Assembly (NCBI GenBank): GCA_002478885.1
Contig: DLKC01000023.1
Coordinates: 31,177-95,176 of the forward strand
Length of the DNA stretch: 64,000 bases
Direction: 5' to 3'
Source: Chitinophagaceae bacterium UBA7600
GTDB taxonomy: Bacteria; Bacteroidota; Bacteroidia; Chitinophagales; Chitinophagaceae
Program-made: the position numbers and the translations under genes
The notes under the pieces: model-generated
Told to the model about the DNA's origin: nothing
The model's database searches: none
What the model saw: only the letters and a program-made list of their open reading frames with translations
Shown here: piece after piece, positions 1 through 9,297 of the stretch
Layout of the letters: each line of letters begins with the position of its first letter
How positions within the stretch are numbered: the first letter of the stretch is position 1

Positions 1-178
1 TGAATTGATGCACATGGGTAAGCTCGTGTAAAACCCAGGAACGATTTTCCAGAAAGGCGGCTCTGCTTGTATTCCACAAATGGATTGTACTGCCGGTAAC
101 AATAGCTACCTGCTTTTCAGCGAGCACTTGTGAGGCAACCCATGCAACCAGCGACCTTTCTCTTATTGTTACTTTCAT
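1..178 (-). CDS. Partial HExxH metallopeptidase-like protein (N-terminal 59 residues)
   Basis: The gene starts at the ATG complementary to 176-178 and runs off the left edge of the window. The readable N-terminus ends in HELTHVHQF, an HExxH zinc-site motif of the kind found in DUF4157/eCIS-core-like and other small zincin-like proteins. No signal peptide is visible; the first residues are MKVTIRERSLVAWVASQ. Seen: the motif and the open frame to the edge. Inferred: a small cytoplasmic metallopeptidase-like protein. The family cannot be fixed without the C-terminal part, and a catalytic role is unproven. No Shine-Dalgarno sequence precedes the start, which is normal for this phylum. Confidence 0.6.
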   Translation of the reverse strand, partial: MKVTIRERSLVAWVASQVLAEKQVAIVTGSTIHLWNTSRAAFLENRSWVLHELTHVHQF

Positions 179-234
179 ATTTAATAGTCTTGCGGCAAGA
201 CTGAACGAGTTCATGGCTGCGTAAAGATAGGAAC

Positions 235-265
235 GTACAAGAGCGCGACGCAAGCGAAGATGCCA
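235..265 (+). repeat. Dyad repeat copy 1
   Basis: It begins GTACAAGAGC, has core GCGACGC at 245-251 and a tail GATGCCA. It lies between the start of the cut-off HExxH gene and the terminator of the M28 peptidase gene. Confidence 0.8.
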
Positions 266-302
266 CGAAGCACTACAGTCGGCTTACAAAAAATTTTTTT
301 TA

Positions 303-333
303 TAAAAAAAGCCTGCACAAATGCGCAGGCTTT
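303..333 (-). terminator. Rho-independent terminator of the M28 peptidase gene
   Basis: Stem AAAGCCTGC/GCAGGCTTT with an 8-base loop, followed on the minus strand by a run of T (the A-run at 304-310). It lies 19 bases beyond the stop of the M28 gene. Confidence 0.8.
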
Positions 334-351
334 AACATGATTGGAAAAAAA

Positions 352-2577
352 TTATTGTGCCGCCTGGTGAAGAAATGTAGCCATTTTGTTAATAACATCA
401 GCATCGGCCTTAATTTGCTCCTGGGCCTCTACCCAGCTTCTCTGTTCAATGGCTTCGCGAATACCAGGCATTGTTTTTACTCCATAGCCGGTATAAAATC
501 CGGGAGCATAGATAGAGTGTTTGTACCAACCCCTGCGTGGCAGGCCATTTGGTAGCAGCAACTGTTGTTCGGCCTTGTACAACGCGCTGTTAAAAGCATC
601 GGCACCGGAAGGGCTTGTCATAAGCTTATCCCACTTGGCAGCCGTTTCGTCCGTAGCTCTTTCTAAAGCTGCTAGGGCATTTTGCAGCGGCGAAAAATCT
701 ATAAAAGGAACTTCATCTTTAGTTACGGGTGCCGCCAGGTGATCGGCTGTGTCCTGGGCAATGCTGTACAAATGCTTTGCAACAATATCATTATCGGCCT
801 TCGTATTTTGACGCAGGTCGTCGGTAAATTCCATTAGTTCTTTCACATAACCATTGATGGTTTGATAAAGGTTTCTGAAATCAAAAGGAAGTACATCGGC
901 ATCTGCAAGCCGAAGCACAGCATGACCCGCAGTTTGTGCCAGCGTAACGCCATAGGCAAAAGAAGGGTCTTTAAAACGGCGATACATATCATAAGAATCG
1001 AAGATAGAGTGGTATTCGCCGCCATTGTCTTCGCCGCCATAACCAAAGTCAAGCGTTGGCACCCCAAGATGCTGGAGAAACGAAGAAAAATCAGATCCTG
1101 AGCCAAGTGCTCCTAACTTAAGGTCTTTATCTTGCATGGCGGCCAGTTTGGCTCTGCCGGAAGAGGCATTCACCACCTTGGCTGCATTTAGCCTGTCAAG
1201 CACGCTAACATTGGTTTGCGGATCGTTTACCTTTCCCGCCAGTTCCGATACAAAAGGTTCAAAAGCATGCGAACCGCCTGCGGAAAGAAAACCCCTTCCG
1301 TTACCGTCTGAATTAATATAGGCTACGCATTTTTGCTGTAACTCAGAGCCATGGTCTTCGGCCCATTCAGTTGAGCCAATCAACCCTGGTTCTTCTCCAT
1401 CCCATGCACAATAAATAATGGTGCGATCGGGTTTCCACCCTTGTTTTACCAATCCGCCGAGGGCTTTTGCCTCTTCCAGCATAGCTGCCATTCCGCTGAT
1501 AGGATCCTGTGCACCATTTACCCATGCATCGTGGTGATTGCCGCGTACAACCCATTCGTCAGGAAATTTTGCGCCTCTGATTGTCGCGACAACATCATAA
1601 CAGGAAACGAGCTTCCAATCGAACTCCATTTTCAGGTGCACTTTTGCCGGGCCTGCGCCAATATGATAGGTAAAAGGTAAAGCGCCCCGCCAATCGTCAG
1701 GTGCGACCGGCCCTTCAAGCGCTTGCAACAAAGGCAAGGCATCGTGATAGCTGATTGGTATTACCGGTATTTTCAAAAGATTAGGCGCTTCATTGTGGCT
1801 GGAAATTCGCTTGGCATCCGCTGTTGCACCCACGCCCGGAGTAAGGGGGTCTCCCGGGTAAATAACCATATCCATAATGGAGCCACGCTGTACACCATAT
1901 TCATTTTTAAAAGAACCCTTTGGATACACATCGCCCTGGTAATAACCGTCATCTTTGGGATCGGAATAAATAATACAACCGATGGCCCCATGTTCCTGCG
2001 CAACTTTGGGTTTTATACCCCGCCAGCTTCTTCCGTATTTTGCTATTACAATCTTTCCTTTTACGTCAATTCCCAATTTATCGAGTATGTCGTAGTCGGA
2101 AGGAAGACCGTAGTTGACAAATACCAGTTCGCCAGTAACGTCACCATCGGCACTCCACGCATTATAGGTTGGTAATTGGTCCGGCTGATTAGATGTTGCG
2201 TCTTCAGCCAATGGCTGCTCCTTTAAAACCGCCTTATATGGTTTGGGACCGGTCATTTCCAATATGCGCGTTTTTGGAGTGGGAAATAACACCGTGTACG
2301 TTTCAATTTTAGCATCAAGTCCAAATGATTTAAACCTGTTAAGAATATTTTCAGCAACTGCTTTACTGCCTGCAGAACCAAGGTTATGCGGTTTTGAAGA
2401 GAGATCTTTTATTGTTGCTCCGGAACTCGCCGCATTCAGAAACTGGTCATAAGAACGTTCGAGTTGAAGCTGTGTTTTTGCATGATCGTCTGTAAACCCT
2501 TTAAGTTGCTGCGCATGCACAGCAGAACCGGAAACAAGAAAAGCCGTAGCGGTTAAAGCATAAAACAATTTGAGCAT
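352..2577 (-). CDS. M28 family metallopeptidase, glutamate carboxypeptidase II-like
   Basis: A 741-residue exported di-zinc exopeptidase. The N-terminus has a signal peptide ending near VHAQQ. A PA-like insert (about 150-290, with the GKIVIAKYGRSWRG stretch) precedes the M28 core. Metal and catalytic residues can be read: H and D in HHDAW (about 346-350), the double Glu in WDGEEPG (about 391), Asp in NSDGNG (about 421) and His in YHSIFDSY (about 521). The last ~140 residues look like the transferrin-receptor dimerisation domain. Length and domain order match the PSMA/GCPII group, which removes C-terminal Glu or other residues from peptides. It is monocistronic with its own terminator. The specific substrate is unknown. 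Confidence 0.9.
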   Translation of the reverse strand: MLKLFYALTATAFLVSGSAVHAQQLKGFTDDHAKTQLQLERSYDQFLNAASSGATIKDLSSKPHNLGSAGSKAVAENILNRFKSFGLDAKIETYTVLFPTPKTRILEMTGPKPYKAVLKEQPLAEDATSNQPDQLPTYNAWSADGDVTGELVFVNYGLPSDYDILDKLGIDVKGKIVIAKYGRSWRGIKPKVAQEHGAIGCIIYSDPKDDGYYQGDVYPKGSFKNEYGVQRGSIMDMVIYPGDPLTPGVGATADAKRISSHNEAPNLLKIPVIPISYHDALPLLQALEGPVAPDDWRGALPFTYHIGAGPAKVHLKMEFDWKLVSCYDVVATIRGAKFPDEWVVRGNHHDAWVNGAQDPISGMAAMLEEAKALGGLVKQGWKPDRTIIYCAWDGEEPGLIGSTEWAEDHGSELQQKCVAYINSDGNGRGFLSAGGSHAFEPFVSELAGKVNDPQTNVSVLDRLNAAKVVNASSGRAKLAAMQDKDLKLGALGSGSDFSSFLQHLGVPTLDFGYGGEDNGGEYHSIFDSYDMYRRFKDPSFAYGVTLAQTAGHAVLRLADADVLPFDFRNLYQTINGYVKELMEFTDDLRQNTKADNDIVAKHLYSIAQDTADHLAAPVTKDEVPFIDFSPLQNALAALERATDETAAKWDKLMTSPSGADAFNSALYKAEQQLLLPNGLPRRGWYKHSIYAPGFYTGYGVKTMPGIREAIEQRSWVEAQEQIKADADVINKMATFLHQAAQ

Positions 2578-2784
2578 AGCAATTATTTTAGTTGACTAAT
2601 ATATGGCAATATAAGAAAGACATTTCACCATGCCCATTTATTTGCCATACACTTTTAACCCGCACGGCTGACGGTACGGCCTTTCACGGCATAATTGTTG
2701 AATATACCTCTGCCTGTTCAAAACATTTGTTTTTCTTTACAGAACGGGTATTTTACTTTGTAGCTCAAGAATATAAAATCATTT

Positions 2785-3783
2785 ATGCAAACGGGAGAAG
2801 ATATAAAGCTGCTTACGCAAAAGATTGAGCAAGCTTCGGCATTTGCAGGCAACCTGCGCAGCGAACTGGCCAAAACGATCATTGGTCAGCATCACATGGT
2901 AGACAGCCTGCTTATCGGCTTATTATGCAATGGCCACGTTTTGCTGGAAGGTGTCCCCGGGCTTGCAAAAACACTTACCATAAAAATGTTGGCAGAAGCG
3001 GTGCATGCAAAATTTAGCCGCATACAGTTTACACCAGACCTTCTCCCGGCCGATGTTATCGGCACCATGATTTATAACCAGTCGCGCAACGAATTCATGG
3101 TTAGAAAAGGGCCGATCTTTGCCAACTTTATACTCGCAGATGAGATAAACCGGGCACCTGCAAAAGTTCAGAGCGCTTTACTCGAAGCCATGCAGGAAAA
3201 ACAAGTAACCATCGGTGAAACCACTTACAAACTGGAAGAACCATTTCTTGTTTTAGCCACTCAAAACCCGCTGGAGCAGGAAGGCACTTACCCACTGCCA
3301 GAAGCGCAGGTCGACCGGTTTATGCTAAAGGTAATTGTTGGCTATCCCGACCGTAGGGAAGAGCAAATGATCATTCGCCAGCAGGTCCAACAAGTTAAAC
3401 CATCAGCAGCCACACAGGTCGCCAGCATTTATGAAATCATCGAAGCGAGAGAACTGGTGAAGCAGGTTTATATGGATGAAAAGATTGAACAATACATTGT
3501 TGATATAGTTTTTGCATCGCGCTATCCCGACCAGCACAACCTTGTAAAATTGAAGGGGCTTATAAGCTATGGTGCATCGCCACGTGGAAGTATTAACCTT
3601 GCAATGGCAGCGAAAGCTTATGCATTTTTGCAGAAACGTGGTTTTGTAATTCCCGACGATGTTAAAGCTGTATGTAAAGATGTATTGCGGCATCGAATCG
3701 GCATTACCTACGAAGCGGAAGCAGAAAATATTTCAACAGAAAAGATTATTGAAGAAATCTTAAGATCGGTAATGGTGCCATAG
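2785..3783 (+). CDS. MoxR-family AAA+ ATPase
   Basis: A 332-residue cytoplasmic ATPase. Walker A is GVPGLAKT (56-63) and Walker B is FILADE (115-120), followed by INRAPAKVQSALLEAMQE, typical of MoxR. The sensor region contains ATQNPLEQEGTYPLPEAQ. It is the first gene of a rightward group with a DUF58 protein, a BatD-like protein and BatA. In characterised systems such sets act as chaperones that fold or insert metal cofactors or maintain the envelope; the client here is unknown. The 208-bp gap to the DUF58 gene holds two repeat copies, so co-transcription with it is likely but not certain. Confidence 0.92.
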   Translation: MQTGEDIKLLTQKIEQASAFAGNLRSELAKTIIGQHHMVDSLLIGLLCNGHVLLEGVPGLAKTLTIKMLAEAVHAKFSRIQFTPDLLPADVIGTMIYNQSRNEFMVRKGPIFANFILADEINRAPAKVQSALLEAMQEKQVTIGETTYKLEEPFLVLATQNPLEQEGTYPLPEAQVDRFMLKVIVGYPDRREEQMIIRQQVQQVKPSAATQVASIYEIIEARELVKQVYMDEKIEQYIVDIVFASRYPDQHNLVKLKGLISYGASPRGSINLAMAAKAYAFLQKRGFVIPDDVKAVCKDVLRHRIGITYEAEAENISTEKIIEEILRSVMVP

Positions 3784-3815
3784 TTCTTGAAACAATGTGG
3801 CCGGCACCGGGCTAT

Positions 3816-3847
3816 ATGGCATCGCCTGTTGTGTCACTCGCTTGTAC
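3816..3847 (-). repeat. Dyad repeat copy 2
   Basis: Reverse-orientation copy of the GTGACAC type (core 3831-3837) with the full GATGCCAT tail. It lies between the MoxR and DUF58 genes and points toward copy 3, 50 bp away, which is in the opposite orientation. Confidence 0.8.
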
Positions 3848-3898
3848 GTTCATAACATTTAGGAGCAAAGCATACAGCCTTGTTGCTTTTTTGATAAA

Positions 3899-3927
3899 GT
3901 ACAAGAGTGCGACGCAAGCAAAGCCGG
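3899..3927 (+). repeat. Dyad repeat copy 3
   Basis: GTACAAGAGT with core GCGACGC at 3909-3915 and an AAAGCCGG tail, upstream of the DUF58 gene. Confidence 0.85.
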
Positions 3928-3991
3928 TTGACAGATAAAAAGCCGGGTTTCATAAAAACATAAGCACTTATACGAATAAATTTTAGCAGGT

Positions 3992-4936
3992 ATGGCCCTT
4001 TTCAGTAAACGTAAAAAAGCAGTTGCATCGCAAAATGCTTCTTCTCAAAAGGAAGAAGTTTATGGCGGCCTTACTGTTTCTTCTCTGCTGAAAAAGGTGC
4101 GTGAACTCGAAATAAAAAGCAAGCGGCTAACCAACCACTTGTTCACGGGCGAATACCACACCGCTTTTAAAGGGCGTGGCATGGCCTTCAAAGAAGTGCG
4201 GGAATACCAGCCAGGAGACGATATAAGGTTTATTGAGTGGAATGTTTCTGCACGAATGGGGCACACTTACAGCAAACTGTTTGAAGAAGAACGTGAACTG
4301 AGCGTTTACCTTTTGGTAGATGTAAGTGCAAGCAGTTTGTTTGGCACCTTTCGCCAGACTAAGAAGGATCTGATCACCGAGATCTGCGCTGTGCTTGCAT
4401 TTTCGGCAATCAGCAACAACGATAAAGCAGGGTTGATTTTATTTAGCGATAAAGTGGAGAAGTATATTCCCGCCAAAAAAGGTAAAGATCATGTGCTGTA
4501 TATGGTGAGGGAACTGATCACGCATCAGCCACATTCGGCGCAAACCGATATTGTGCAGGCACTGAATTTTTTGAACGGCACGACCAAACATAAAAGCATT
4601 GTTTTTATTTTAAGTGATTTTGCAGACGCGGGCTATCACCAGGCGTTGCGGGTGGCAGCAAAACGCCATGACGTAATTGGTGTGCAGGCATACGATAAAC
4701 GCGACGCTGAATTGCCAAAGGCTGGCATGCTGCAGTTAAGGGATGCAGAAACAGGAAACACGGTGTGGCTCGACAGCAGCGACCCTTTCACCCGCGTGCA
4801 GTACAATGCACAGTTTCAGAAAATATTGGCAGATGCAAAATCGGCTTTCCGCAGTGCAGGCGCTGATCTTATGCAGCTGGCAACGGGGGAAGATTACGTA
4901 AAAAAGCTACAGGAATTTTTTATACGGCGGTCATAG
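3992..4936 (+). CDS. DUF58 domain-containing protein
   Basis: A 314-residue protein with the DUF58 signature EYQPGDDIRFIEWNVSAR (71-88), followed by a von Willebrand A-like fold whose DVSAS (110-114) is a MIDAS-type metal site. No membrane segment or signal peptide is visible, so it is probably cytoplasmic. DUF58 proteins are the usual partner of MoxR ATPases, and this gene lies directly between MoxR and the membrane-bound BatD/BatA-like proteins, which supports a single complex. The first 25 residues are lysine-rich and low in complexity. The function is inferred from family and context only. Confidence 0.9.
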   Translation: MALFSKRKKAVASQNASSQKEEVYGGLTVSSLLKKVRELEIKSKRLTNHLFTGEYHTAFKGRGMAFKEVREYQPGDDIRFIEWNVSARMGHTYSKLFEEERELSVYLLVDVSASSLFGTFRQTKKDLITEICAVLAFSAISNNDKAGLILFSDKVEKYIPAKKGKDHVLYMVRELITHQPHSAQTDIVQALNFLNGTTKHKSIVFILSDFADAGYHQALRVAAKRHDVIGVQAYDKRDAELPKAGMLQLRDAETGNTVWLDSSDPFTRVQYNAQFQKILADAKSAFRSAGADLMQLATGEDYVKKLQEFFIRRS

Positions 4937-4983
4937 CATAAATATTGATCAACATTTGAGGAAACTAATAAGCGCATCATTCA

Positions 4984-6015
4984 GTGAGTAATCTTAACGG
5001 GCATAGAAAAAATTTTGCCGGGGCATTTTTAACGCAGCTCGTTTTACTGTGTTGTTTGTGTTCCGGAAAGGAAGTCAATGCACAAAAGATAACCGCCACA
5101 ACCGACCGCAATAAAATATTGATCGGGGAACAGGTAGAACTTGTGGTAAAAGCCGAGGAACTGAACGCACGAACATCTACCCTGCAAAGCTGGTTTAGTA
5201 TTACAGACAGTACCGGGCATATCCAGGTGTTAAAACGAGATGCCATTGACACAGTAGAGCTGAATGGCTTTACTACTTATATACAAAAAATAACACTGAC
5301 TTCGTTTGATTCCGGCAGGTGGGTGCTACCGCCTGTTACGCTTTCGCTGGAAGACAAAGCTAGCCACAATACGATTGTTATTTCTTCCGACTCCATTGTG
5401 CTGAATGTGATACCGGTTGATGTGACTGGACTTAACAATTATCACGACATAAAAGACATTGAAACGGTTGAGGTGCAACCCAACTATACACTGTATGCAG
5501 CCATTGTACTGTCTGTAGCAGGCCTTATAGTACTGACCTGGCTTATTTTCCGGCAAAAGAAAAAAACTCCGCAGCTATCTCAACCCCGGTATGCTGAAAC
5601 TGCCCTTGCGGCAGCCCTAAAGAAATTGCGGGAACTTGAAGCCGGGCAATTGGCCGAAAAGGGAAAGGCGAAATTATACTATACAGGACTGACAAATATT
5701 TGCCGCGATTACTTCCTGGAACAACTGCAGATTTATTCAGCACAGCTTACCAGCGATGAGATCATGTTAAAGCTGAGTGTTTATTTCAGGCAGCAGCGGA
5801 AACAAACGGAGTTCTATCAATTGCTACGGCTGGCAGACGCGGTGAAATTTGCCAAATACCAGCCTTCTCTCGATGAAAATAAAAATGCCGCGAATATTGC
5901 CGCGGAGTCTTTGAAATATATCGACAGTACGGCACAGGAAGTAAAATCTGCTTTGCATTTTCAGCAATTACAACAGGGCAAAAAAGATAATCAAGTATCC
6001 CGCGATGATTTTTGA
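4984..6015 (+). CDS. BatD-like membrane protein of the MoxR/BatA cluster
   Basis: A 343-residue protein with a GTG start; no in-frame ATG gives the signal peptide (1-33, ending VNAQ). The exported part (34-165) is beta-rich and resembles the N-terminal region of BatD or DUF4381-type proteins. One membrane helix (169-189) is followed by the basic stretch RQKKK and a helical cytoplasmic tail of about 150 residues. It begins 47 bp after the DUF58 gene and overlaps BatA by 11 bp, indicating translational coupling. It probably anchors the MoxR/DUF58/BatA assembly in the inner membrane. I do not recognise a precise family. Confidence 0.75.
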   Translation: MSNLNGHRKNFAGAFLTQLVLLCCLCSGKEVNAQKITATTDRNKILIGEQVELVVKAEELNARTSTLQSWFSITDSTGHIQVLKRDAIDTVELNGFTTYIQKITLTSFDSGRWVLPPVTLSLEDKASHNTIVISSDSIVLNVIPVDVTGLNNYHDIKDIETVEVQPNYTLYAAIVLSVAGLIVLTWLIFRQKKKTPQLSQPRYAETALAAALKKLRELEAGQLAEKGKAKLYYTGLTNICRDYFLEQLQIYSAQLTSDEIMLKLSVYFRQQRKQTEFYQLLRLADAVKFAKYQPSLDENKNAANIAAESLKYIDSTAQEVKSALHFQQLQQGKKDNQVSRDDF

Positions 6016-7012
6016 TTGGTTTCAAAATATTGAATTTAAATATCCATGGCTGCTGTCATTACTGCTGCTCGTGCCTGTTATTGTTTATGAATACCTGCGT
6101 AGGCAAAAGCGTATACAATCCTCAATGCTTGTTACCACGACCCATTTTATAGGTACAAGCAGAAGCATTAAAACGACTTTGCTTCATTTCCCATTTGTGC
6201 TAAGGATACTTGCCATTATATGCCTGGTTATCGCCATGGCTTTTCCGCGTAAAGTTTTCACAGGTCAGCAAACGGAAGGTGAAGGCATCGATATTGTAAT
6301 GTGCTTCGACATAAGCGGCAGTATGACAGAGCAGGATTTTAAACCCAACCGTCTCGAAGCGGCGAAAGCAGTCGCATCACAGTTTGTACAGCAGCGTCCG
6401 GGAGACAGGGTAGGCATAGTAATTTTCAGCAGTCTGAGTTTTACCTTATGCCCGCTCACAACGGATCACAATACAGTGCTTACACAAATGCAAAATATCG
6501 AAAGCGGTTATCTGCAGGAAGAAGGGACCGCCATTGGCTCTGGTCTTGCAACAAGCGTTGATCGGCTGCGGGCAAGCACTGCAAAAAGTAAGGTAATCAT
6601 ACTGCTTACAGACGGCGTTGATGTTGGCGGGAGTGTGCCACCTGATCTTGCAAAGCAAATGGCCAGGCAGTACGGCGTTAAAGTTTATACGATTGGTATC
6701 GGCAGTGAAAAGGAAATTGACGAGGTAGTGAATTCTCCTTTGGGGCATATTACGCAAAAAAGAAAACTTGAATACAACGAAAACCTTTTGCAGGACCTTG
6801 CGCAAACAACCGGAGGTCAATATTTCCAGGCAACCGACAACGAAGCATTAAAAAAGATTTACGACAGCATTAACCTCCTGGAAAAAACAAAAATAAAGGT
6901 GACGGAATACCACCGCTACACAAATGCATTTTTGCCCTTGCTGATCGCTGGTATAGCTTTCTTATTATTGGAATTGAGTTTGCGGTATACAGTCCTTCGC
7001 AAATTTCCATAA
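6005..7012 (+). CDS. batA: BatA-like von Willebrand factor A membrane protein
   Basis: A 335-residue inner-membrane protein. Helices at about 13-30 and 62-80 precede a vWA domain with an intact MIDAS, DISGS (102-106), and the later parts FSSLSFTLCPLTTD and TDGVD. A final helix lies at about 308-328. This is the layout of BatA from Bacteroides aerotolerance operons and of related vWA proteins. It overlaps the preceding gene by 11 bp. No BatB, BatC or BatE gene follows; the next gene is on the other strand, so the cluster is short. The role in envelope maintenance or cofactor insertion is inferred from the family. Confidence 0.88.
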   Translation: MIFDWFQNIEFKYPWLLSLLLLVPVIVYEYLRRQKRIQSSMLVTTTHFIGTSRSIKTTLLHFPFVLRILAIICLVIAMAFPRKVFTGQQTEGEGIDIVMCFDISGSMTEQDFKPNRLEAAKAVASQFVQQRPGDRVGIVIFSSLSFTLCPLTTDHNTVLTQMQNIESGYLQEEGTAIGSGLATSVDRLRASTAKSKVIILLTDGVDVGGSVPPDLAKQMARQYGVKVYTIGIGSEKEIDEVVNSPLGHITQKRKLEYNENLLQDLAQTTGGQYFQATDNEALKKIYDSINLLEKTKIKVTEYHRYTNAFLPLLIAGIAFLLLELSLRYTVLRKFP

Positions 7013-7070
7013 ATAGATAGACAGCAGAAAAATATAAGCAAATACGAGCAAAGTCGGTTTCCTTTATAAA

Positions 7071-7100
7071 GTACAAATGCGCAATGCAATCCCGCGCCTA
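7071..7100 (+). repeat. Dyad repeat copy 4, variant core
   Basis: GTACAAATGC followed by GCAATGC (7081-7087). Relative to GCGACGC, both inner positions have changed in a way that preserves the dyad. It lies in the convergent gap between BatA and the response regulator. Confidence 0.6.
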
Positions 7101-7149
7101 CCGGATTGTTATGGAAAACAAAAGCCGTCACAAAAATATATAAGCGGTT

Positions 7150-7824
7150 TTACGATTTGACCGGGGTGTAGAGATTGTGCCTTATCGCATATACAACAAG
7201 GCCTACCGTATTTTTCACATCCATTTTTTCAAGGATTTTTACCCTGTGACCTTCGACAGTGCGGGAGCTGATAAAGAGCTTTTCACCGATCTCTTTGTTG
7301 GTAAACTCCTGGCATATTAGGTTGACGATCTCCTTCTCCCTGTCGGTGAATTCAATCCTTTCTTTTTTGCTATAAGGATTAAACTTGCTTTTGGCAATCA
7401 TTTGAGTAAACTTGCGGCTGGTGTTACGGCAGTAGTAAGGGTCCTGGTTGTACACAGTAACGATGGCATCCACAATTTCTGATTTATCACTGTTCTTTAA
7501 TAAATAGCCCTTGGCCCCGGCTTCCAACATATCGATGATCAGGTCGTCTTCATCGAACATAGAAAGACCGATAACGCCGGTTTGTGGTTGCTGTGCGGTA
7601 ATTTTTTTTGCAGCTTCAATGCCGTCCATAATAGGCATTTTTATATCTGTAAGTACCACTTCAGGTTTATGTTCAAGGGTTAATGCCACAAGCTCCCTCC
7701 CGTTTTCTGCCTCCGCAACGATCCTGATCTCAGGGTGTTTGCTAAGCATAAGTTTCAGGCCGTCCCTGAAAAGTTCATGATCATCGGCAATGATGATGCT
7801 GATATCTGGTATACTTGTTTTCAT
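7150..7824 (-). CDS. Response regulator, NarL/LuxR type
   Basis: A 224-residue DNA-binding regulator. The receiver domain has the acidic pair D14-D15, the phospho-acceptor D60 in LTDIKMPIMDG and the conserved Lys in KGYLLKNSDK. A LuxR-type helix-turn-helix fills about 158-216 (LTDREKEIVNLI..TNKEIGEKLFISSRTVEGHR). The gene starts 4 bp after the stop of the histidine kinase gene, so the two are co-transcribed leftward and form a two-component pair. The signal and target genes are unknown. Confidence 0.95.
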   Translation of the reverse strand: MKTSIPDISIIIADDHELFRDGLKLMLSKHPEIRIVAEAENGRELVALTLEHKPEVVLTDIKMPIMDGIEAAKKITAQQPQTGVIGLSMFDEDDLIIDMLEAGAKGYLLKNSDKSEIVDAIVTVYNQDPYYCRNTSRKFTQMIAKSKFNPYSKKERIEFTDREKEIVNLICQEFTNKEIGEKLFISSRTVEGHRVKILEKMDVKNTVGLVVYAIRHNLYTPVKS

Positions 7825-7828
7825 TGTT

Positions 7829-8575
7829 TCAAACCGGGATAGTAATATAAAATTCGGTTCCTTTACCAGGTTGGGAGTTGATTGACATTTGCCCGTTTAA
7901 GACCTCGGCTCTGCTCTGGAGGTTTAAAAGCCCAAGTCCGGAGCTTTCGTTTAATTTGGCTTCATAGCTGAATCCGCATCCGTCGTCTTTTGTGTGCAAG
8001 ATAAGCTGTGTACCAGTTTTATGAAGGTTTATTTTGAGGTTTTCGGCTTTAGCATGCTTGATGGTATTATGTGTTATTTCCTGGAGAATTCGATAGAAAT
8101 ATATTTCCTTTTCTTTAGAAACAGCAAGTTCGGTAGGATAGTTAAATTCAATTCTGAGCGGATGCGCATCATTCATTTTACCAAAAAATTCTTCGGCTGC
8201 TTTTACCAAGCCTTTTCTTACCAAAGTATTAGGCAAAAGATCGTAAGAGATTTCCCTGAATCTTTTTACAATCTCATCGATATGTTTCGATGACTTTTCC
8301 AGCAGCTTCTTTTCATTCTCATCCACTGGTTCCAGATGATTTACCTGCAGCTTAACAGCGGAAAGCATTGGGCCAAGCTCATCGTGAAGATCGCCAGCTA
8401 TTCGCTTGCGTTCATTTTCCAGGGTTTCAATTTCAGCCCTGATACGGTTTTGTTGCCACCTAAGCACATGGTTCTTCTGCCGGATAATACTATATATAAA
8501 GTACCCAGTAACAATCGCTAGAACTATCGCTGCGATTAGAATAATTTCATATAGCTGTTGTTCCTCGGGATGCAT
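7829..8575 (-). CDS. Sensor histidine kinase, HisKA_3/NarX type
   Basis: I chose the start MHPEEQQL (8575); another ATG lies 30 bp upstream (8605). A single helix near the N-terminus (IILIAAIVLAIVTGYFIYSII) anchors it. There is no sensor domain beyond a few residues. A coiled linker leads to the phosphorylation site RKRIAGDLHDELGP, where the His is the acceptor. The HATPase part has the N box ITHNTIKHA, the G1 box DDGCGF and the G2 box GLGL. At about 248 residues it is a minimal kinase that must take its signal from a partner. The overlapping upstream gene encodes a multi-helix membrane protein that could be that partner. Confidence 0.92.
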   Translation of the reverse strand: MHPEEQQLYEIILIAAIVLAIVTGYFIYSIIRQKNHVLRWQQNRIRAEIETLENERKRIAGDLHDELGPMLSAVKLQVNHLEPVDENEKKLLEKSSKHIDEIVKRFREISYDLLPNTLVRKGLVKAAEEFFGKMNDAHPLRIEFNYPTELAVSKEKEIYFYRILQEITHNTIKHAKAENLKINLHKTGTQLILHTKDDGCGFSYEAKLNESSGLGLLNLQSRAEVLNGQMSINSQPGKGTEFYITIPV

Positions 8576-9189
8576 AATATTGGCCAAACGTATAAAATGT
8601 TGCATGCTGCGTTGATAAACCTGTAAATTCCAAGCACCTTGCCATGCAGATCGCCGTCTTTTACACCAATTAAAGCTATGCTGAAATAAAATACCACATT
8701 GGCATTATAAATAACAGTTATGATACAAAAAAGGAAAACGAAGTCGCTGCTCCATTTCTCTTTGCTACGAAATGTTTGTATTGTTATTCCTTCAACCGCC
8801 ATGAGCAGAATAAGAATGCACATTACAAGTGCAGCAATTGAGCAAAAATCATTCAACGAGTGTAGATAAACAGCGTTACCTATCAGAACTACCACAAAAA
8901 ATGCCAAAATCAAAATAGCCGTTTGTTTGTTTCTGATAATTTTTAGTTGATAAAAAAACAATACTTGTAGTGACGTATTGAGTAATAAAAAAATATTTGT
9001 AATCAGGTTACCGGAGATTAAAGGATAAGTTTTTGACAAGTATATAGTACTTTCCGTTATAACCGCGAGTAAAAATATATAAGCGACAGGTTTAAAAACC
9101 CGGTGTATTTTTCCCTGGACACTAAAAGCTAAAGTTGCCGGCACGGCACACGTCATGGAAAGTATAAATATCTTCAGATCATCCGTCAT
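8536..9189 (-). CDS. Multi-helix membrane protein preceding the histidine kinase
   Basis: About 217 residues from the start MTDDLKIF (9189); an upstream ATG at 9240 would add 17 polar residues that look non-coding. I count about six or seven hydrophobic segments and no recognisable soluble domain. It overlaps the kinase gene by about 40 bp in the chosen frames, which suggests translational coupling. The following kinase lacks a sensory domain, so a role as membrane sensor for it is a reasonable inference. No family is recognised. Confidence 0.7.
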   Translation of the reverse strand: MTDDLKIFILSMTCAVPATLAFSVQGKIHRVFKPVAYIFLLAVITESTIYLSKTYPLISGNLITNIFLLLNTSLQVLFFYQLKIIRNKQTAILILAFFVVVLIGNAVYLHSLNDFCSIAALVMCILILLMAVEGITIQTFRSKEKWSSDFVFLFCIITVIYNANVVFYFSIALIGVKDGDLHGKVLGIYRFINAACNILYVWPILCIPRNNSYMKLF

Positions 9190-9297
9190 TCTAAGATTTT
9201 TTGGGAATTGAAAAATTGAATAGACGTGGCGCGGCAACACAAAAATTACCGTCTGAAATAGCCAATAAACTATTTCATCAGATAAAAAACGATTCCT

